Shown: positions 31,916 to 41,793, numbered from the stretch's first letter. The stretch is 64,000 nucleotides of DNA from Wenzhouxiangella sp. AB-CW3 (GCF_014725735.1 NZ_CP061368.1:635225-699224); one strand, 5' to 3'. Notes: generated by a model not told the origin, from the letters alone. Numbers and translations: made by a program.

Positions 31916-32707
31916 ATGGCTTCACGGCGAATCAAGCTTCACGGTTTCAATAATCTGACCAAGGCTCTCAGCTTCAATATCTACGACCTGTGCTATGCCA
32001 CTTCGGAAAGTCAGCGCCGGGAGTACATTGCTTATATCGACGAGGCCTACAACGCCGAGCGCCTGACCCAGATCCTGACCGATGTCTCGACCATCATCGG
32101 TGCCAATATCCTCAACGTTGCGCGCCAGGACTACGAGCCCCAGGGCGCCAGTGTCACCATTCTGATTGCCGAGGAGCCGGTCGAGGGTGACGAGGAGATT
32201 GGCACGGCTGCCCCGGGTCCGTTGCCCGAAAGCGTGGTCGGGCATCTCGACAAAAGCCATATTACCGTGCATACCTATCCGGAAAGCCATCCGCATGACG
32301 GCATCTGCACGTTCCGGGCGGATATCGATGTGGCCACCTGCGGTGTGATTTCACCGCTCAAGGCACTCAACTACCTCATTCACAGCTTCGAGTCCGATAT
32401 CGTGACTGTGGATTACCGGGTGCGCGGGTTCACCCGGGACGTGCGCGGCAAGAAGCACTTCATCGACCACAAGATCACCTCGATTCAGGACTACTTCAGC
32501 CGCGATACCAAGAAGGCCTACGAGATGATCGACGTGAATGTGTATCAGGAAAACCTGTTCCACACCAAGATGCGCCTGAAGGATTTCGACCTCGACAACT
32601 ACCTGTTCGGCATCAATGCCGAGGAGATCGACCGACGCGAGCGGGCACGCATCGAAAAGCGTCTGCGCAAGGAGATGCAGGAGTTGTTTTATGGGCGGAA
32701 TATGTAA
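31916..32707 (+). CDS. speD: S-adenosylmethionine decarboxylase proenzyme (long bacterial type)
   Basis: A 263-residue proenzyme of the E. coli SpeD class. It makes decarboxylated AdoMet, the aminopropyl donor for spermidine. The self-cleavage site is [12 protein letters not shown]: the Lys113-Ser114 bond is cut and Ser114 becomes the pyruvoyl cofactor. The segment [20 protein letters not shown] (catalytic Cys) and the C-terminal half match the family well, as does length (E. coli 264). ATG 31916 ([14 protein letters not shown]) is the standard start although the frame is open further upstream. Divergent from the Clp-like regulator gene; speE is not present here. Confidence 0.95.
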   Translation: MASRRIKLHGFNNLTKALSFNIYDLCYATSESQRREYIAYIDEAYNAERLTQILTDVSTIIGANILNVARQDYEPQGASVTILIAEEPVEGDEEIGTAAPGPLPESVVGHLDKSHITVHTYPESHPHDGICTFRADIDVATCGVISPLKALNYLIHSFESDIVTVDYRVRGFTRDVRGKKHFIDHKITSIQDYFSRDTKKAYEMIDVNVYQENLFHTKMRLKDFDLDNYLFGINAEEIDRRERARIEKRLRKEMQELFYGRNM

Positions 32708-32750
32708 GGTGAAAGGAGTTTCCGGGAACCGGAAACCGCACAAGCGCCCC

Positions 32751-35700
32751 TCAGTCCTCCGCCGTCTCCTCGGTCGGACGTGCGGCCAACGGGTCGTTGA
32801 TGGCGCTGATGATCCAGTCGCGCAGGGTGGCGGCTTCTTCGACGTCCATGCCGGTGCGGCTGGCCAGTTCCGCGGCGGTGATGGGTGTTGCCTGTCTGCT
32901 GTCGGGCAGGTAACCACAGTCGGCCAGCCACTGCTCGAGCTGTTCGGTGACATCTGATCGGAAACGGCTGATCTGTCCGTCTTTCAGGGCGTCAACAAGG
33001 TGTCCCGGGTGCCCGCCGAGTTTTTCGGCCAGTTCTACCACCCGCGGCAGGAAGGTCTCGCTGATCAAGCCGCAAGCCTGGAGTGCGGCACCGTCAACCG
33101 GTCGGGCGTGTCGCGATTGCCAGTCCTCGATCACCAGTGCGGCGCCGCGGCAGCGCAGTTCCAGAAGGCGACGCTCGGTCGGATCGAGCAGTTGGTCGTT
33201 CACGTCGGCATCCAGGTAGGCACCCAGCTCGCCGACGCGTTCAAGTTCGCCCCGCATCAGGCGCGTGGCCAGCTCCAGGCGGTCGCGCAGCAGGTGGAAC
33301 AGGTGGAGCTGACCGCTGCCGGCCCATGGGTTGATGGCCCCCACACCGCATTCCCGGGCCCATTGTTCCGGGGGGGTGTCGCCAGGGTCGGGAATCGAGC
33401 GACGGCGGGTCTCGCTTTTCGGCATCCTGGTCTGCAACGCCGGCACCTGGTTGCGCCGGACCTCGGCAAGATCGATCACCAGGGGGGATGGGCCTTCGCC
33501 GGCCCAGGCCGCCCAGGCAGTGGCTTCGTCGCTTTGGGCCGTCAGGTAGAACATCTGCCGGCCGTCCCTGGCGATGTCCTGAACGGCTTCGACCACGAGC
33601 TGGTAGCGATCGGGGTCGGAAGTCGTCAGCACTTCGTCCATGAATACCGGCAGTGGTTCGCTGTCGAGCTCGGCCTGTTCGATCCAGGCCAGCCGCAGGG
33701 CAAGCAGCAGTTGCATGCGGGTCGCGGTCGATAGCTGCGGTATGGTGCGCTGGCGATCGGCTCGGGTGTCGTAGGCCTCGAAGCGTTGGCCATTGAAGTG
33801 CAGCTGGTAGCGATGACGGGTGAACTGTCCGAACCAGCGTCCGGCACGTGCCAGGGTGGCCGGTTCGTTATCGGCCTGGTGAGTAGCGCGTACATCGGCC
33901 ACCAGGAGCTGCCCGGCGCGGGCCAGGAGCTGGCCATCAAGTTCCGATTCCAGGTCTTCGCGCTGACGTTCCAGTTGACCGGTCATTTGCTCCAGGTCAC
34001 GGCGCTTGAGTGTCTCCTCGTGGCGGGTCTTGATCGCGGCAATGCGCTGATTGAGTTCGTCGCGGCGGGTGGCCTGCTCGGCCAGTTCGGCGCGTTGCTG
34101 TTCCAGTTGATCGCGCTCCTGGTCGCGGGCCAGTTCGAGCAGATCCGGTTCTGCCTGCAGGCGCTTCTCCAGCCGCCTGACTTCAAGGGAACTGTCGCTG
34201 CGCTGCTGCTCCAGGCTGCGCCATTTCTCGAAGTGTTCAATGCGGTGGAGCAGCGTGTCGCGTGCATCGTGTTCCAGTCCGGCCTGTTCGTAGATGGCCC
34301 GGTGCTGCCGGGTCAGTCGCTCAATGTCGGCGTCCAGCTCCTCGATGCGTCGCTGTTGCTGGCGCTGCTCATTGATCAGTTCGGACTGGGCGCGCATGCG
34401 CGGTGTCAGTCGGTGCAGTAATCCCGATAATTCACGACTGGTGTCCGTGCCTTCCGGTTTCAATCCATGCTGCTCAATCAGCTCCCGGGCCGCGGCCGCT
34501 TCATTGCGGTGTTGCTCCAGTGCCTGCTCCAGTGCGCGCCGGGCCTGGTCCAGACCGCGACCGGCCTGCTGCCAGTCGTGCAGGTACCGGCACCACAGTA
34601 GAAATCCGGTTTCCATGCGATTCTCGGGGCTCAGTCCCAGCTTCCCGGCTTCCTCTGTCAGTTGCTCGCGCGCCTTTTCCAGGTTGTCCCGTTCCTGGTT
34701 GAGCTGCTCGCGAACCTCGGTGGCCCGCTCCTGTCGGGCGTTGACCAGGCTGGCCGACTGCAGCTCCTGTTCAAGCCGCTCCAGTCGCGACTCGACCTCG
34801 CTCTCTGTCCAGCCCAGCGGAGCTTCCAGGTCGGTGGCTTCGAAGTCGGTCCTTGATCGGCCAAGCCTTCGATAGCGTTCGATGAAACGCCACAACAGGC
34901 CGGCTGGTACGCCCACGGCCAGCAGAATCAGCAGGATGAGTTCGGGTGCGGCTTCGAGTTCTCGCGGGCCAAGCACGCGCCAGGTTGCCATCAGGCCGGC
35001 CGCTCCCAGCCCTCCCCAAAGCCAGCCTTCCAGCGGCGACAGGCGGCAGAACTCCAGCCATTGGATCAGTGCCTGCCGACCACGGCGGAGGCGCTCGTCG
35101 GAATGGCCCTTGGCGGTTGCAGGAACATGGTGTCTGGCCAGCTCGCCGGACAGTGCGCGGACCTTTTCGCGCAGGTTTAGCTGGCGATCGACCAGCCGCT
35201 CGAAACGCTCGAGGCTATCGGCATCCGGCACCGGCGCATCATCGGCCGGTGTTTCGCCCAGACGACGCGCGGCCATGGCCTGGTCGCGCCGGGCCTGTTC
35301 CATGGCCGCGCGCTGCTCGTCGATACGGCTCTCGAGGCGGGCCAGTCGGTCACGTTGCGCGGCCAGGTCGGATTGCAGGGCCTCGAGCTCGTGCGGATCG
35401 GTGGTGCCGCTTTCGCTGAGTTTCGCCTCTGCGGTTTGCAGGCTGCGGTGGGCAAGATCGCGTTCCTTGCGTCTCTCTTCAAGCTGGGTTTCGACCTGGT
35501 CCAGTCGAGTCAGCTCATCGCCACGCAGTCGGTCCATACCCCCCGGATACTCCTCAATCAGGGTGTGTTCCAGCGCGGTTCGCCGGGCAATCGCTTCGGC
35601 CAGGGCGATGGCCTCTTCGCAGGCGCGCAGGCGATGGGCGGCGTCGGCAGTTTGTGCAAGGTCCTGCTGAAGCTGGCCGAGGGTGTCGAGCTCTTCGCGC

Positions 35701-36218
35701 AGGGACGCGTACTCATCTTCCTTGGATCGAATCTGCTGTTGCAGATCCGAATACTCGCGTGCCTTTTTCTGCGGCCGGGCCGGGGTCTCCAGCGGTGGGG
35801 TTGCCAGCAGGGCGTCTAGATCGTAGCCACCGGCAAGCATGGTGCGAACCTGGGCGGCGATATGGGCATCGGTGGTGCCCAAGTCGACCAGGCTTTCGGA
35901 ACTGACCAGGTAGGCGCCAAGACTCTCGATGCCCGGCAGGCGCGGGGGTGGCGCCGGTTCATGATTCTCCAGCCAGGTCACGGCGCTGCCATGTCGTTCG
36001 CATTCCAGCGTTCTGTCGGTAGTCTTCCAGCGGCCGCGAAGATGGCAGAACTCCGGGTACTGGTCCGGGTAGAGCAAGGCACGCACGGCCCGAATCAGGC
36101 TGGATTTTCCGGAAGCATTGGGGCCGGTGATGAAGTTCACCGCGTCGGGGCCGAAGTCGATCGTGAATCCTTCCTCCAGCCCCGGCAGATGAATGATCTC
36201 GAGTTGCTCCAGCTTCAT
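32751..36218 (-). CDS. yhaN: YhaN-like SMC-type ATPase with membrane hairpin and C-terminal extension
   Basis: A 1155-residue Rad50/SbcC-like ATPase. Walker A is TGPNASGKSS near the N-terminus, and the Walker B/D-loop region is FMDEVLTTSDPDRY at about 840-855. Between them lie long coiled coils (about 150-340 and 480-760). In the middle (about 390-450) two hydrophobic spans, WGGLGAAGLMATWRVL and LILLILLAVGVPAGLLW, should insert in the membrane. After the ATPase head comes an unusual ~240-residue helical tail not typical of YhaN. It overlaps the preceding yhaO-like gene by four bases (ATGA), so the nuclease and ATPase are co-translated and probably form one DNA-end processing complex. Confidence 0.85.
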   Translation of the reverse strand: MKLEQLEIIHLPGLEEGFTIDFGPDAVNFITGPNASGKSSLIRAVRALLYPDQYPEFCHLRGRWKTTDRTLECERHGSAVTWLENHEPAPPPRLPGIESLGAYLVSSESLVDLGTTDAHIAAQVRTMLAGGYDLDALLATPPLETPARPQKKAREYSDLQQQIRSKEDEYASLREELDTLGQLQQDLAQTADAAHRLRACEEAIALAEAIARRTALEHTLIEEYPGGMDRLRGDELTRLDQVETQLEERRKERDLAHRSLQTAEAKLSESGTTDPHELEALQSDLAAQRDRLARLESRIDEQRAAMEQARRDQAMAARRLGETPADDAPVPDADSLERFERLVDRQLNLREKVRALSGELARHHVPATAKGHSDERLRRGRQALIQWLEFCRLSPLEGWLWGGLGAAGLMATWRVLGPRELEAAPELILLILLAVGVPAGLLWRFIERYRRLGRSRTDFEATDLEAPLGWTESEVESRLERLEQELQSASLVNARQERATEVREQLNQERDNLEKAREQLTEEAGKLGLSPENRMETGFLLWCRYLHDWQQAGRGLDQARRALEQALEQHRNEAAAARELIEQHGLKPEGTDTSRELSGLLHRLTPRMRAQSELINEQRQQQRRIEELDADIERLTRQHRAIYEQAGLEHDARDTLLHRIEHFEKWRSLEQQRSDSSLEVRRLEKRLQAEPDLLELARDQERDQLEQQRAELAEQATRRDELNQRIAAIKTRHEETLKRRDLEQMTGQLERQREDLESELDGQLLARAGQLLVADVRATHQADNEPATLARAGRWFGQFTRHRYQLHFNGQRFEAYDTRADRQRTIPQLSTATRMQLLLALRLAWIEQAELDSEPLPVFMDEVLTTSDPDRYQLVVEAVQDIARDGRQMFYLTAQSDEATAWAAWAGEGPSPLVIDLAEVRRNQVPALQTRMPKSETRRRSIPDPGDTPPEQWARECGVGAINPWAGSGQLHLFHLLRDRLELATRLMRGELERVGELGAYLDADVNDQLLDPTERRLLELRCRGAALVIEDWQSRHARPVDGAALQACGLISETFLPRVVELAEKLGGHPGHLVDALKDGQISRFRSDVTEQLEQWLADCGYLPDSRQATPITAAELASRTGMDVEEAATLRDWIISAINDPLAARPTEETAED

Positions 36219-37471
36219 GGCCGGTCACCGCGCTGTTCAAGCAGCCGGTCCAGTGCAATCCGGCCGGCATTCAGCAACCAGCGCGCCACCGCTGCGTCGT
36301 CGAGCTTGCGTTCCAGTTGGCGAAACTCGCGCGCACCCGCCAGGGCGTCGAGCGAATCGCGACCCATCGCGATCAGACGCCGGTACTCCTCGCTGTCGGG
36401 GTCTTCCAGCGCGATCAGGCGGCGTGCCAGCAGTCCGCAGGGGTCCGACTGGCGGGCCAGCCTGGCAAGATTGACCGCGGGGGTGGTAGCGACCTCAATG
36501 CGATGGACAAAGCAGGCAATGCCCGATTCTTCCCAGGCACGCCCATCGGACTCCAGCTCGCGGGCGATTTCCTGCAGTGCGGATGTCCATTCGCTGCGGC
36601 CGGTCAGGCGCAGCCGCAGGCCCAGTGCCTGCGGCTGAAACGGCTGCTCGCAGAGTCTGGCCACCAGGGTGCGGCATTCCGCCAAAACCCTTTCACCCAG
36701 GTGTTCAGCCTGTTTCAGTTCGGTGCAGTCAATTTCCAGTGTTTCGTAGCGCAGGGGCGCCAGTGGCAGGTGGCGGGCACTGAGGCCGGAGGAGGTCGTC
36801 TCGACCAGCCACGGCCCTCTTGGGCCGATCTCCGATGCGCGCAGGGCAGTAACGGATCCCAGGTAGCCGATGGGCCGGTTCCCGTCCAGCGCATCGGGAC
36901 GATGGATGTGGCCCAGCATCCAGGCATCGACCGGTGCATCCTGCAGCGCTGCAGATGACACCGGGGCATGGTGGCTGTCGGTGGCATCGCGGTCGCAATG
37001 CAGCAGGCCGATCGTGGTGACTTCGCGATCGGCTTTGTCCAGTGACTCCAGCGGACTTTTGCGAAAGCGTGGTTGCGGGAATGACCAGCCCAGTATGCTC
37101 AGGCTGCCGACCCGGGTTGTTTCCCACTGTCCACCCTGACCGAGCAGGTGCAGCTCCTCGATCTCGCCGGCCAGCCGGGGCAGTACATGGGTGTCATGGT
37201 TGCCGGCAACAGCCACTATGGGAATCCCGGCGTCGGCCAGCTGTTCAATGCCCGTCTTGAGATGACCGTAAGCGACCAGAAAGTCGCGACTGCGGTCGAC
37301 AACATCTCCGGCCAGCAGGACACCGTCGACCTCGCGCTCGACTGCTTCCCTGATCGCTGCCTGCCAGGCCGCCTCCGGCCCGAGCTGACTACAACGACCG
37401 GTCAGTTCTTCGGGGAGTGCCGCGGGCGGGCGGCCGAGGTGCAGGTCACCAATGGCAAGCAGGGTGGTCAT
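36215..37471 (-). CDS. yhaO: YhaO-like metallophosphoesterase (SbcD/Mre11-type nuclease)
   Basis: A 418-residue nuclease subunit of the calcineurin-like phosphoesterase fold. The metal-binding motifs are LAIGDLHLGRPP (D-x-H), LLAGDVVDRS (GD), VAVAGNHDTH (GNHD), GLLHCDRD (H) and MLGHIHRPD (GHxH). The remainder (about 230-418) is a cap/DNA-binding region. By analogy with SbcCD it should trim double-strand ends or hairpins together with the overlapping YhaN-like ATPase. First gene of the pair; transcription runs away from the speD-side genes. Confidence 0.88.
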   Translation of the reverse strand: MTTLLAIGDLHLGRPPAALPEELTGRCSQLGPEAAWQAAIREAVEREVDGVLLAGDVVDRSRDFLVAYGHLKTGIEQLADAGIPIVAVAGNHDTHVLPRLAGEIEELHLLGQGGQWETTRVGSLSILGWSFPQPRFRKSPLESLDKADREVTTIGLLHCDRDATDSHHAPVSSAALQDAPVDAWMLGHIHRPDALDGNRPIGYLGSVTALRASEIGPRGPWLVETTSSGLSARHLPLAPLRYETLEIDCTELKQAEHLGERVLAECRTLVARLCEQPFQPQALGLRLRLTGRSEWTSALQEIARELESDGRAWEESGIACFVHRIEVATTPAVNLARLARQSDPCGLLARRLIALEDPDSEEYRRLIAMGRDSLDALAGAREFRQLERKLDDAAVARWLLNAGRIALDRLLEQRGDRP

Positions 37472-37536
37472 GCGTTCAGGACATTCGGGGTTCGGCGATC
37501 AACATACTGGATCGGCGATGCATGAACAAGCCACAT

Positions 37537-39444
37537 TCAGTCTGGATTCTCGGCCGACTCGAGTGCCTCGGCAACTTCCAGCCATTCCGATTCCAGGCGC
37601 TCGAGCTCACTGCGCAAAGCGGCCTGCCGCGCCAGCAGCTCCTGAAATGCTTCCTGGCCACCGGATTCGTACAGGGCGGGGTCGGCAAGCTGCTGCTCAA
37701 TGTCGTTCAATTCGTCACTGGTGCGCTCCATCAATGCACTGAGTTTGTCGACTTTGTTCCTGAGGGGCTTGATGCGCGCGCGATGCTCGGCCTGTTCGCG
37801 CTTACGATCCTTGCGCGCCGCCTTGCTGTGCTGGCCTGCGCTGTCGGATGAGGTGGCTGTGGCGGATTGGCCACGCTGCTGTTCAGCCAGCCAGCGGCGG
37901 TAGTCGTCCAGGTCGCCCTTGAACGGCGTGACCGAGCCGTGGGCGATCAGCCAGAAATCCTCGACCGTGTTTCTGAGCAGATGACGATCATGGGAGACGG
38001 TGATGACGGCACCTTCAAAGCCCTGCAGCGCCAGGGTCAGGGCATGGCGCATTTCCAGGTCCAGGTGGTTGGTGGGCTCGTCAAGCAGCAGCAGGTTGGG
38101 CCCCTGCCAGACCAGCATGGCCAGTACAAGCCGGGCCTTCTCGCCGCCGGAGAAGTGGCCGACCGGATCGGTGGCCATGTCGCCGCGAAAGTCGAAGCCA
38201 CCAAGAAAGTCGCGCAGCTTCTGCTCCGGCGCTTCCGGCGCCAGGCGCTGCAGGTGCAGCAGCGGGCCGGCTTCGGCATCGAGTTGTTCGATCTGGTGCT
38301 GGGCAAAGTAGCCGGTCTTCAGGCCGCGAGCCGTGGTCATGCTGCCGGCTAGCGGTTCGAGGTCGCCGGCCAGGGCGCGGACCAGGGTGGACTTGCCTGC
38401 ACCGTTGAGACCCAGCAGGCCGATCCGGTCGCCGGGCGCGAGGCTGATCGATACGCGGTCGAGCACGACGGTCGGCCCGTAACCCAGTCGGACCTCGCGC
38501 AGGTTGATCAGCGGGTTGGCCGCTCGCGGCGGCTCGGGAAAAGCGAAGTCGAAGGGTGAGTCGGCATGGGCCGGGGCGACCTGTTCCATGCGCTCGATCG
38601 CCTTGATGCGGCTCTGGGCCGCCTTGGCCTTGGTTGCCTTGGCGCGGAAGCGGTCGATGAACTTCTGCATGTGGGCGATCTGGCGCTGCTGTTTCTCGAA
38701 CGTGGCCTGCTGGTTGGCCAGGCGCTCGGCGCGCTGGCGTTCGAAATCGCTGTAGCCGCCGGTGTAGCTGTTGAGCTTGCGGTTCTCGATATGAATCACC
38801 GATTCGACGACCGCATCGATGAAATCGCGGTCATGCGAGATCAGCACCAGGGTGCCGTTGTAGCGCTTGAGCCAGTCTTCCAGCCAGACCACGGTCTCCA
38901 TGTCGAGGTGGTTGGTGGGTTCGTCGAGCAGCAGCAGGTCTGACGGGCTCATCAGGGCACGCGCCAGGCTCAGGCGGATGCGCCATCCGCCGGAGAAGCT
39001 GCCGACCGGGTTCTCGTGAGAATCCGCGGCAAAGCCCAGCCCGGACAGCAGGCTGCCGGCACGCGCTCGGGCCGTGTAGCCGCCGACATCGCTCAGGCGG
39101 GTGTGGGCCATCCCGATTGCTTCACCATCTCCACGGGTTTCGGCCGCCTCGGCCTCGCGCTCGACCGAGCGCAGCCGCTCATCACCATCGATGACATACT
39201 CGATGGCAGGCCGGTCCAGCTCGGTGATTTCCTGCGCCATGTGCGCCAGCGTCCAGTCCTCCGGAATGGAGACCTCGCCGGCATCCACGCTCAGCCGCCC
39301 CAGCAGCAGGTTGAACAGACTGGTCTTGCCACTGCCATTGGCGCCGATCAGCCCGACCTTGTGGCCCGGGTAGACGGTGGCCGAGGTCTCCTCGAGCAGC
39401 GGCTCGGGGCCATGGCGCAGGGTGATGCTGGATAGTTGGATCAT
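37537..39444 (-). CDS. yheS: ABC-F family ATPase YheS
   Basis: A 635-residue soluble ABC-F protein: two ABC ATPase domains in tandem without membrane segments, joined by the helical P-site linker (about 235-310, RLANQQATFEKQQRQIAHMQ). Walker A motifs are GANGSGKT and GLNGAGKS, signatures FSGGWRIRLSLA and FSGGEKARLVLA, and Walker B ends in LLLDEPTNHLDM and LLLDEPTNHLDL. The C-terminal ~100 residues are a charged coiled coil, usual for YheS. ABC-F proteins work on the ribosome, probably resolving stalled translation. A heptad-repeat element starts 12 bp upstream of the start codon. Confidence 0.92.
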   Translation of the reverse strand: MIQLSSITLRHGPEPLLEETSATVYPGHKVGLIGANGSGKTSLFNLLLGRLSVDAGEVSIPEDWTLAHMAQEITELDRPAIEYVIDGDERLRSVEREAEAAETRGDGEAIGMAHTRLSDVGGYTARARAGSLLSGLGFAADSHENPVGSFSGGWRIRLSLARALMSPSDLLLLDEPTNHLDMETVVWLEDWLKRYNGTLVLISHDRDFIDAVVESVIHIENRKLNSYTGGYSDFERQRAERLANQQATFEKQQRQIAHMQKFIDRFRAKATKAKAAQSRIKAIERMEQVAPAHADSPFDFAFPEPPRAANPLINLREVRLGYGPTVVLDRVSISLAPGDRIGLLGLNGAGKSTLVRALAGDLEPLAGSMTTARGLKTGYFAQHQIEQLDAEAGPLLHLQRLAPEAPEQKLRDFLGGFDFRGDMATDPVGHFSGGEKARLVLAMLVWQGPNLLLLDEPTNHLDLEMRHALTLALQGFEGAVITVSHDRHLLRNTVEDFWLIAHGSVTPFKGDLDDYRRWLAEQQRGQSATATSSDSAGQHSKAARKDRKREQAEHRARIKPLRNKVDKLSALMERTSDELNDIEQQLADPALYESGGQEAFQELLARQAALRSELERLESEWLEVAEALESAENPD

Positions 39445-39455
39445 CTTTCGAGGTC

Positions 39456-39619
39456 AAAGGTAAAAGGTGAAAGGTGAAGGGTGAAAGGTAAAAGGAGTGA
39501 GTACGATGCGCCATCATCCGGGAAATGGGTGGCCAAAGGCCGGATGTCCGCCTTTGGCCACCTTGCGATGAAAAAGCCGACTTGCCGCCCCGTTTTTCCG
39601 TTCACCCGTTTTCCGTTTC
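39456..39619. repeat. Composite intergenic element: heptad array, hairpin, inverted heptads (locus 1)
   Basis: Five full AAAGGTR heptads plus a partial one (39456-39495) are followed after 32 bp by a perfect 13-bp hairpin, GGTGGCCAAAGGC (39528-39540) / GCCTTTGGCCACC (39550-39562). A degenerate inverted series then follows (GTTTTTCCGTTCACCCG at 39592 onward). It fills the gap between the yheS start and the symporter stop. The same order recurs at 41593-41756 and 57969-58104. Confidence 0.75.
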
Positions 39620-39662
39620 GGGCTTCGATTCCGGCGAAGCCATTGGATTGGGCGCCGCCGAG

Positions 39663-40832
39663 TCAGCTCGACTTCGGGCCTGGAGTCTGATCCCCCGCAG
39701 CCTCGTCGATCATCACCGCGATCGCGCCGTCGCCGGTGACGTTGGCCGCGGTACCGAAGCTGTCCTGGGCCATGTACAGGGCGATCATCAGGGCTACCGC
39801 ACTCTCGCCGAAGCCCAGCATGGAGGTCAGCAGGGCAATGGCCGACATGACCGCGCCACCCGGCACGCCCGGTGCGGCCAGCATGACGATGCCGAGCATC
39901 AGGATGAAGGGAATCATGTCCCACAGCGTAGGCATGGCCAGGGCGTCGTGCAGCACCATTACGGCCACCGTGCAGGCGACGATGGTGATGGTGGAGCCGG
40001 CCAGGTGGGTGGTGGCACACAATGGCACGGTGAAGCTCGAGACCTCGCGCTTGACGCCGTTGTTGCGCGTCGATTGCAGCGTGACCGGAATGGTGGCGGC
40101 ACTGGACATGGTGCCCAGGGCGGTGAAATAGGCCGGCAGCATGTTGCGGATCAGGCTGAGGGGCGAGCGCCCGGCCTGCAGCCCGGCGACGACGAACAGG
40201 GTCACGATCCACGCCCAGTGCAAGGCGATGGACAGCAGCAGCACGACACCGAAGGTCTGCAGCGTTTCGAACACCGTGCCGGCCGCGGCCAGCTCGGCGA
40301 ACACGCCGGCGATGTAGAAGGGCAGCAGCGGAATGATCACCGCGACCAGCAGCTTGGAGATGACATCGCGGCCCTGGTCAAACAGGGTCTTGAGCTGATG
40401 CGAGTCGGTCGCCGTGATGCCCAGGCCGAATATGAAGGCGGTGGCCAGCGCGGTCATGATGCCGAACAGCGGCGGGATCTCGATCTCGAAGAAGGCTTCC
40501 AGCGCTTCGCCCTCCGGTGGCGGCGTGGCGCCCGCCCCGGAGGCCAGCATCGGCACGACCACGGCGGCGACCAGGAAGGCCAGCGTACCGGCCAGGATGG
40601 TCGACAGATAGGCCGTGCCCAGCGTTCGACCGAGCAAGACCCCCGAGTCTCTGGGCAGTCCCGCAATCCCGCTGGTGATGAAAAACAGGATCAGCAGCGG
40701 AATGGTGAAAAACAGCAACTGACCGAACAGGTCGCGGAAGGTCAGCAGCGTCTGTGTGATCCAGGCCGGGGCGAACAGGCCGATAAGAATGCCGAGGACG
40801 ATGCCGGCAATCAATTTCAGAATCAGTTTCAT
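39663..40832 (-). CDS. Dicarboxylate/amino acid:cation symporter (DAACS family)
   Basis: A 389-residue inner-membrane transporter with about eight helices plus re-entrant loops. Family blocks: FFTIPLLILFFITSGIAGLP near the N-terminus, a serine-rich re-entrant motif ALGTMSSAATIPVTLQS, LAGSTITIVACTVAVM (cation site region), GVPGGAVMSA and a late QDSFGTAANVTGDGAIAV carrying substrate-binding Asp/Asn. Members take up glutamate, aspartate, C4-dicarboxylates, serine or threonine with Na+ or H+; the exact substrate cannot be read here. The YgjP-like gene upstream on the same strand ends 6 bp before this start. Confidence 0.9.
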   Translation of the reverse strand: MKLILKLIAGIVLGILIGLFAPAWITQTLLTFRDLFGQLLFFTIPLLILFFITSGIAGLPRDSGVLLGRTLGTAYLSTILAGTLAFLVAAVVVPMLASGAGATPPPEGEALEAFFEIEIPPLFGIMTALATAFIFGLGITATDSHQLKTLFDQGRDVISKLLVAVIIPLLPFYIAGVFAELAAAGTVFETLQTFGVVLLLSIALHWAWIVTLFVVAGLQAGRSPLSLIRNMLPAYFTALGTMSSAATIPVTLQSTRNNGVKREVSSFTVPLCATTHLAGSTITIVACTVAVMVLHDALAMPTLWDMIPFILMLGIVMLAAPGVPGGAVMSAIALLTSMLGFGESAVALMIALYMAQDSFGTAANVTGDGAIAVMIDEAAGDQTPGPKSS

Positions 40833-40838
40833 CGAAAT

Positions 40839-41585
40839 CTACCCGTGGTTCTGGTTGTTGTCGGTGGCCTGAACCCACGCTGGCAGCCGTCGCCAGGCCG
40901 AGCGCAGTTCAGCGCTACAGTCTCGGTGATCCGGCACCAGTTCGGCAACCCGTTGCCAGAAGGCCGGCGAGTGGTCGAGGTGCTCGGTATGCGCCAGCTC
41001 GTGCAGCAAGACGTAGCGGCAGGCCGGCGGAGAGCATAACAGGAGCCTGGCGTTGAGCGAAATATTGCCCTGGGCCGAGCAACTGCCCCAGCGGCTGCGC
41101 TGGTTGCGAATGGTGATGCGACCGATGCGGAAGCCATGCTGCTCTGCCAGTCGGCGGGTCTCGGGTACGAGCAGGTCCCGTGCCCGCGCCATCAGCCAGC
41201 GACGCAGGGCGGCACTGGCCAGTGCATCAAGCAGATTGTGATCCGGGACTTCGGGCAACAGAATCTCCAGCCGCCCGTCGTGGCGGATCAGCCGGGCTCG
41301 TGACCCGCCGGTGTTGCGATAGTGCACCGCCCATGTCTCGCCGAACGCCGAAAGCTCGACCCGCTCCGGCCGTTTGCCGCACACTGCCGTATCCAGTTCG
41401 GCACGCTGCAACTCAAGCCGCTGCTGCACCTTCTCCAGCCAGTCCGATCGCTCGGCCAACAGCCCCGGAACACGAGCATGATCAAACCCCGGCGGCACCG
41501 TCACGATCACGCCGTGGTGCGGGTCGACACGCAGCCGGACGTGCTTGGCGCGGGGGTGGGTGCGGATCTGGTGGGGGATGGGCAT
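40839..41585 (-). CDS. YgjP-like M48-type metallopeptidase domain protein
   Basis: A 248-residue protein of the YgjP/WLM-like group (old DUF45). The motif LLHELAHTEHLDHSPAFW supplies HEXXH and a further His for zinc. Just before it comes RWGSCSAQGNISLNARLLL, the family's other conserved block. No signal peptide, so it is probably cytoplasmic. ATG 41585 (MPIPHQIRTHPRAK) is chosen: the frame is open upstream, but there it only translates the heptad array at 41593-41633. It is probably co-transcribed with the symporter gene downstream. Confidence 0.85.
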   Translation of the reverse strand: MPIPHQIRTHPRAKHVRLRVDPHHGVIVTVPPGFDHARVPGLLAERSDWLEKVQQRLELQRAELDTAVCGKRPERVELSAFGETWAVHYRNTGGSRARLIRHDGRLEILLPEVPDHNLLDALASAALRRWLMARARDLLVPETRRLAEQHGFRIGRITIRNQRSRWGSCSAQGNISLNARLLLCSPPACRYVLLHELAHTEHLDHSPAFWQRVAELVPDHRDCSAELRSAWRRLPAWVQATDNNQNHG

Positions 41586-41592
41586 GGATGGA

Positions 41593-41756
41593 AGGTGACA
41601 GGTGACAGGTGACAGGTGACAGGTGACAGGTGGGGAAGGTCTGATCCGTTGTTGTGCGGGTGCTGGCCAATTGCATGGCCCTGCCATTGGCCACTCACCC
41701 AGATCGAGGCCGGACAACTATCCCGCCCTATTACCTGTTACCAGTCACCTGTCACC
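41593..41756. repeat. Composite intergenic element: heptad array, hairpin, inverted heptads (locus 2)
   Basis: Five AGGTGAC heptads and a partial sixth (41593-41633) begin 8 bp upstream of the YgjP-like start codon. After 30 bp comes TGGCCAAT (41664-41671) / ATTGGCCA (41686-41693). At 41733-41756 an inverted series (ACCTGTTACCAGTCACCTGT, then CACC) is complementary to the first array. Same architecture as 39456-39619 and 57969-58104, with a different heptad. Confidence 0.78.
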
Positions 41757-41761
41757 GGCTC

Positions 41762-41793
41762 TTAACAACAACGCGACCCAGTGGGCCGCGTTG
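41762..41793 (-). terminator. Terminator of the membrane pyrophosphatase gene
   Basis: On the reverse strand CAACGCG and CGCGTTG form a 7-bp stem, extended past one mismatch by three more pairs, followed by TTGTTGTTAAG. It lies 38 bp after the hppA stop codon. Confidence 0.6.
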
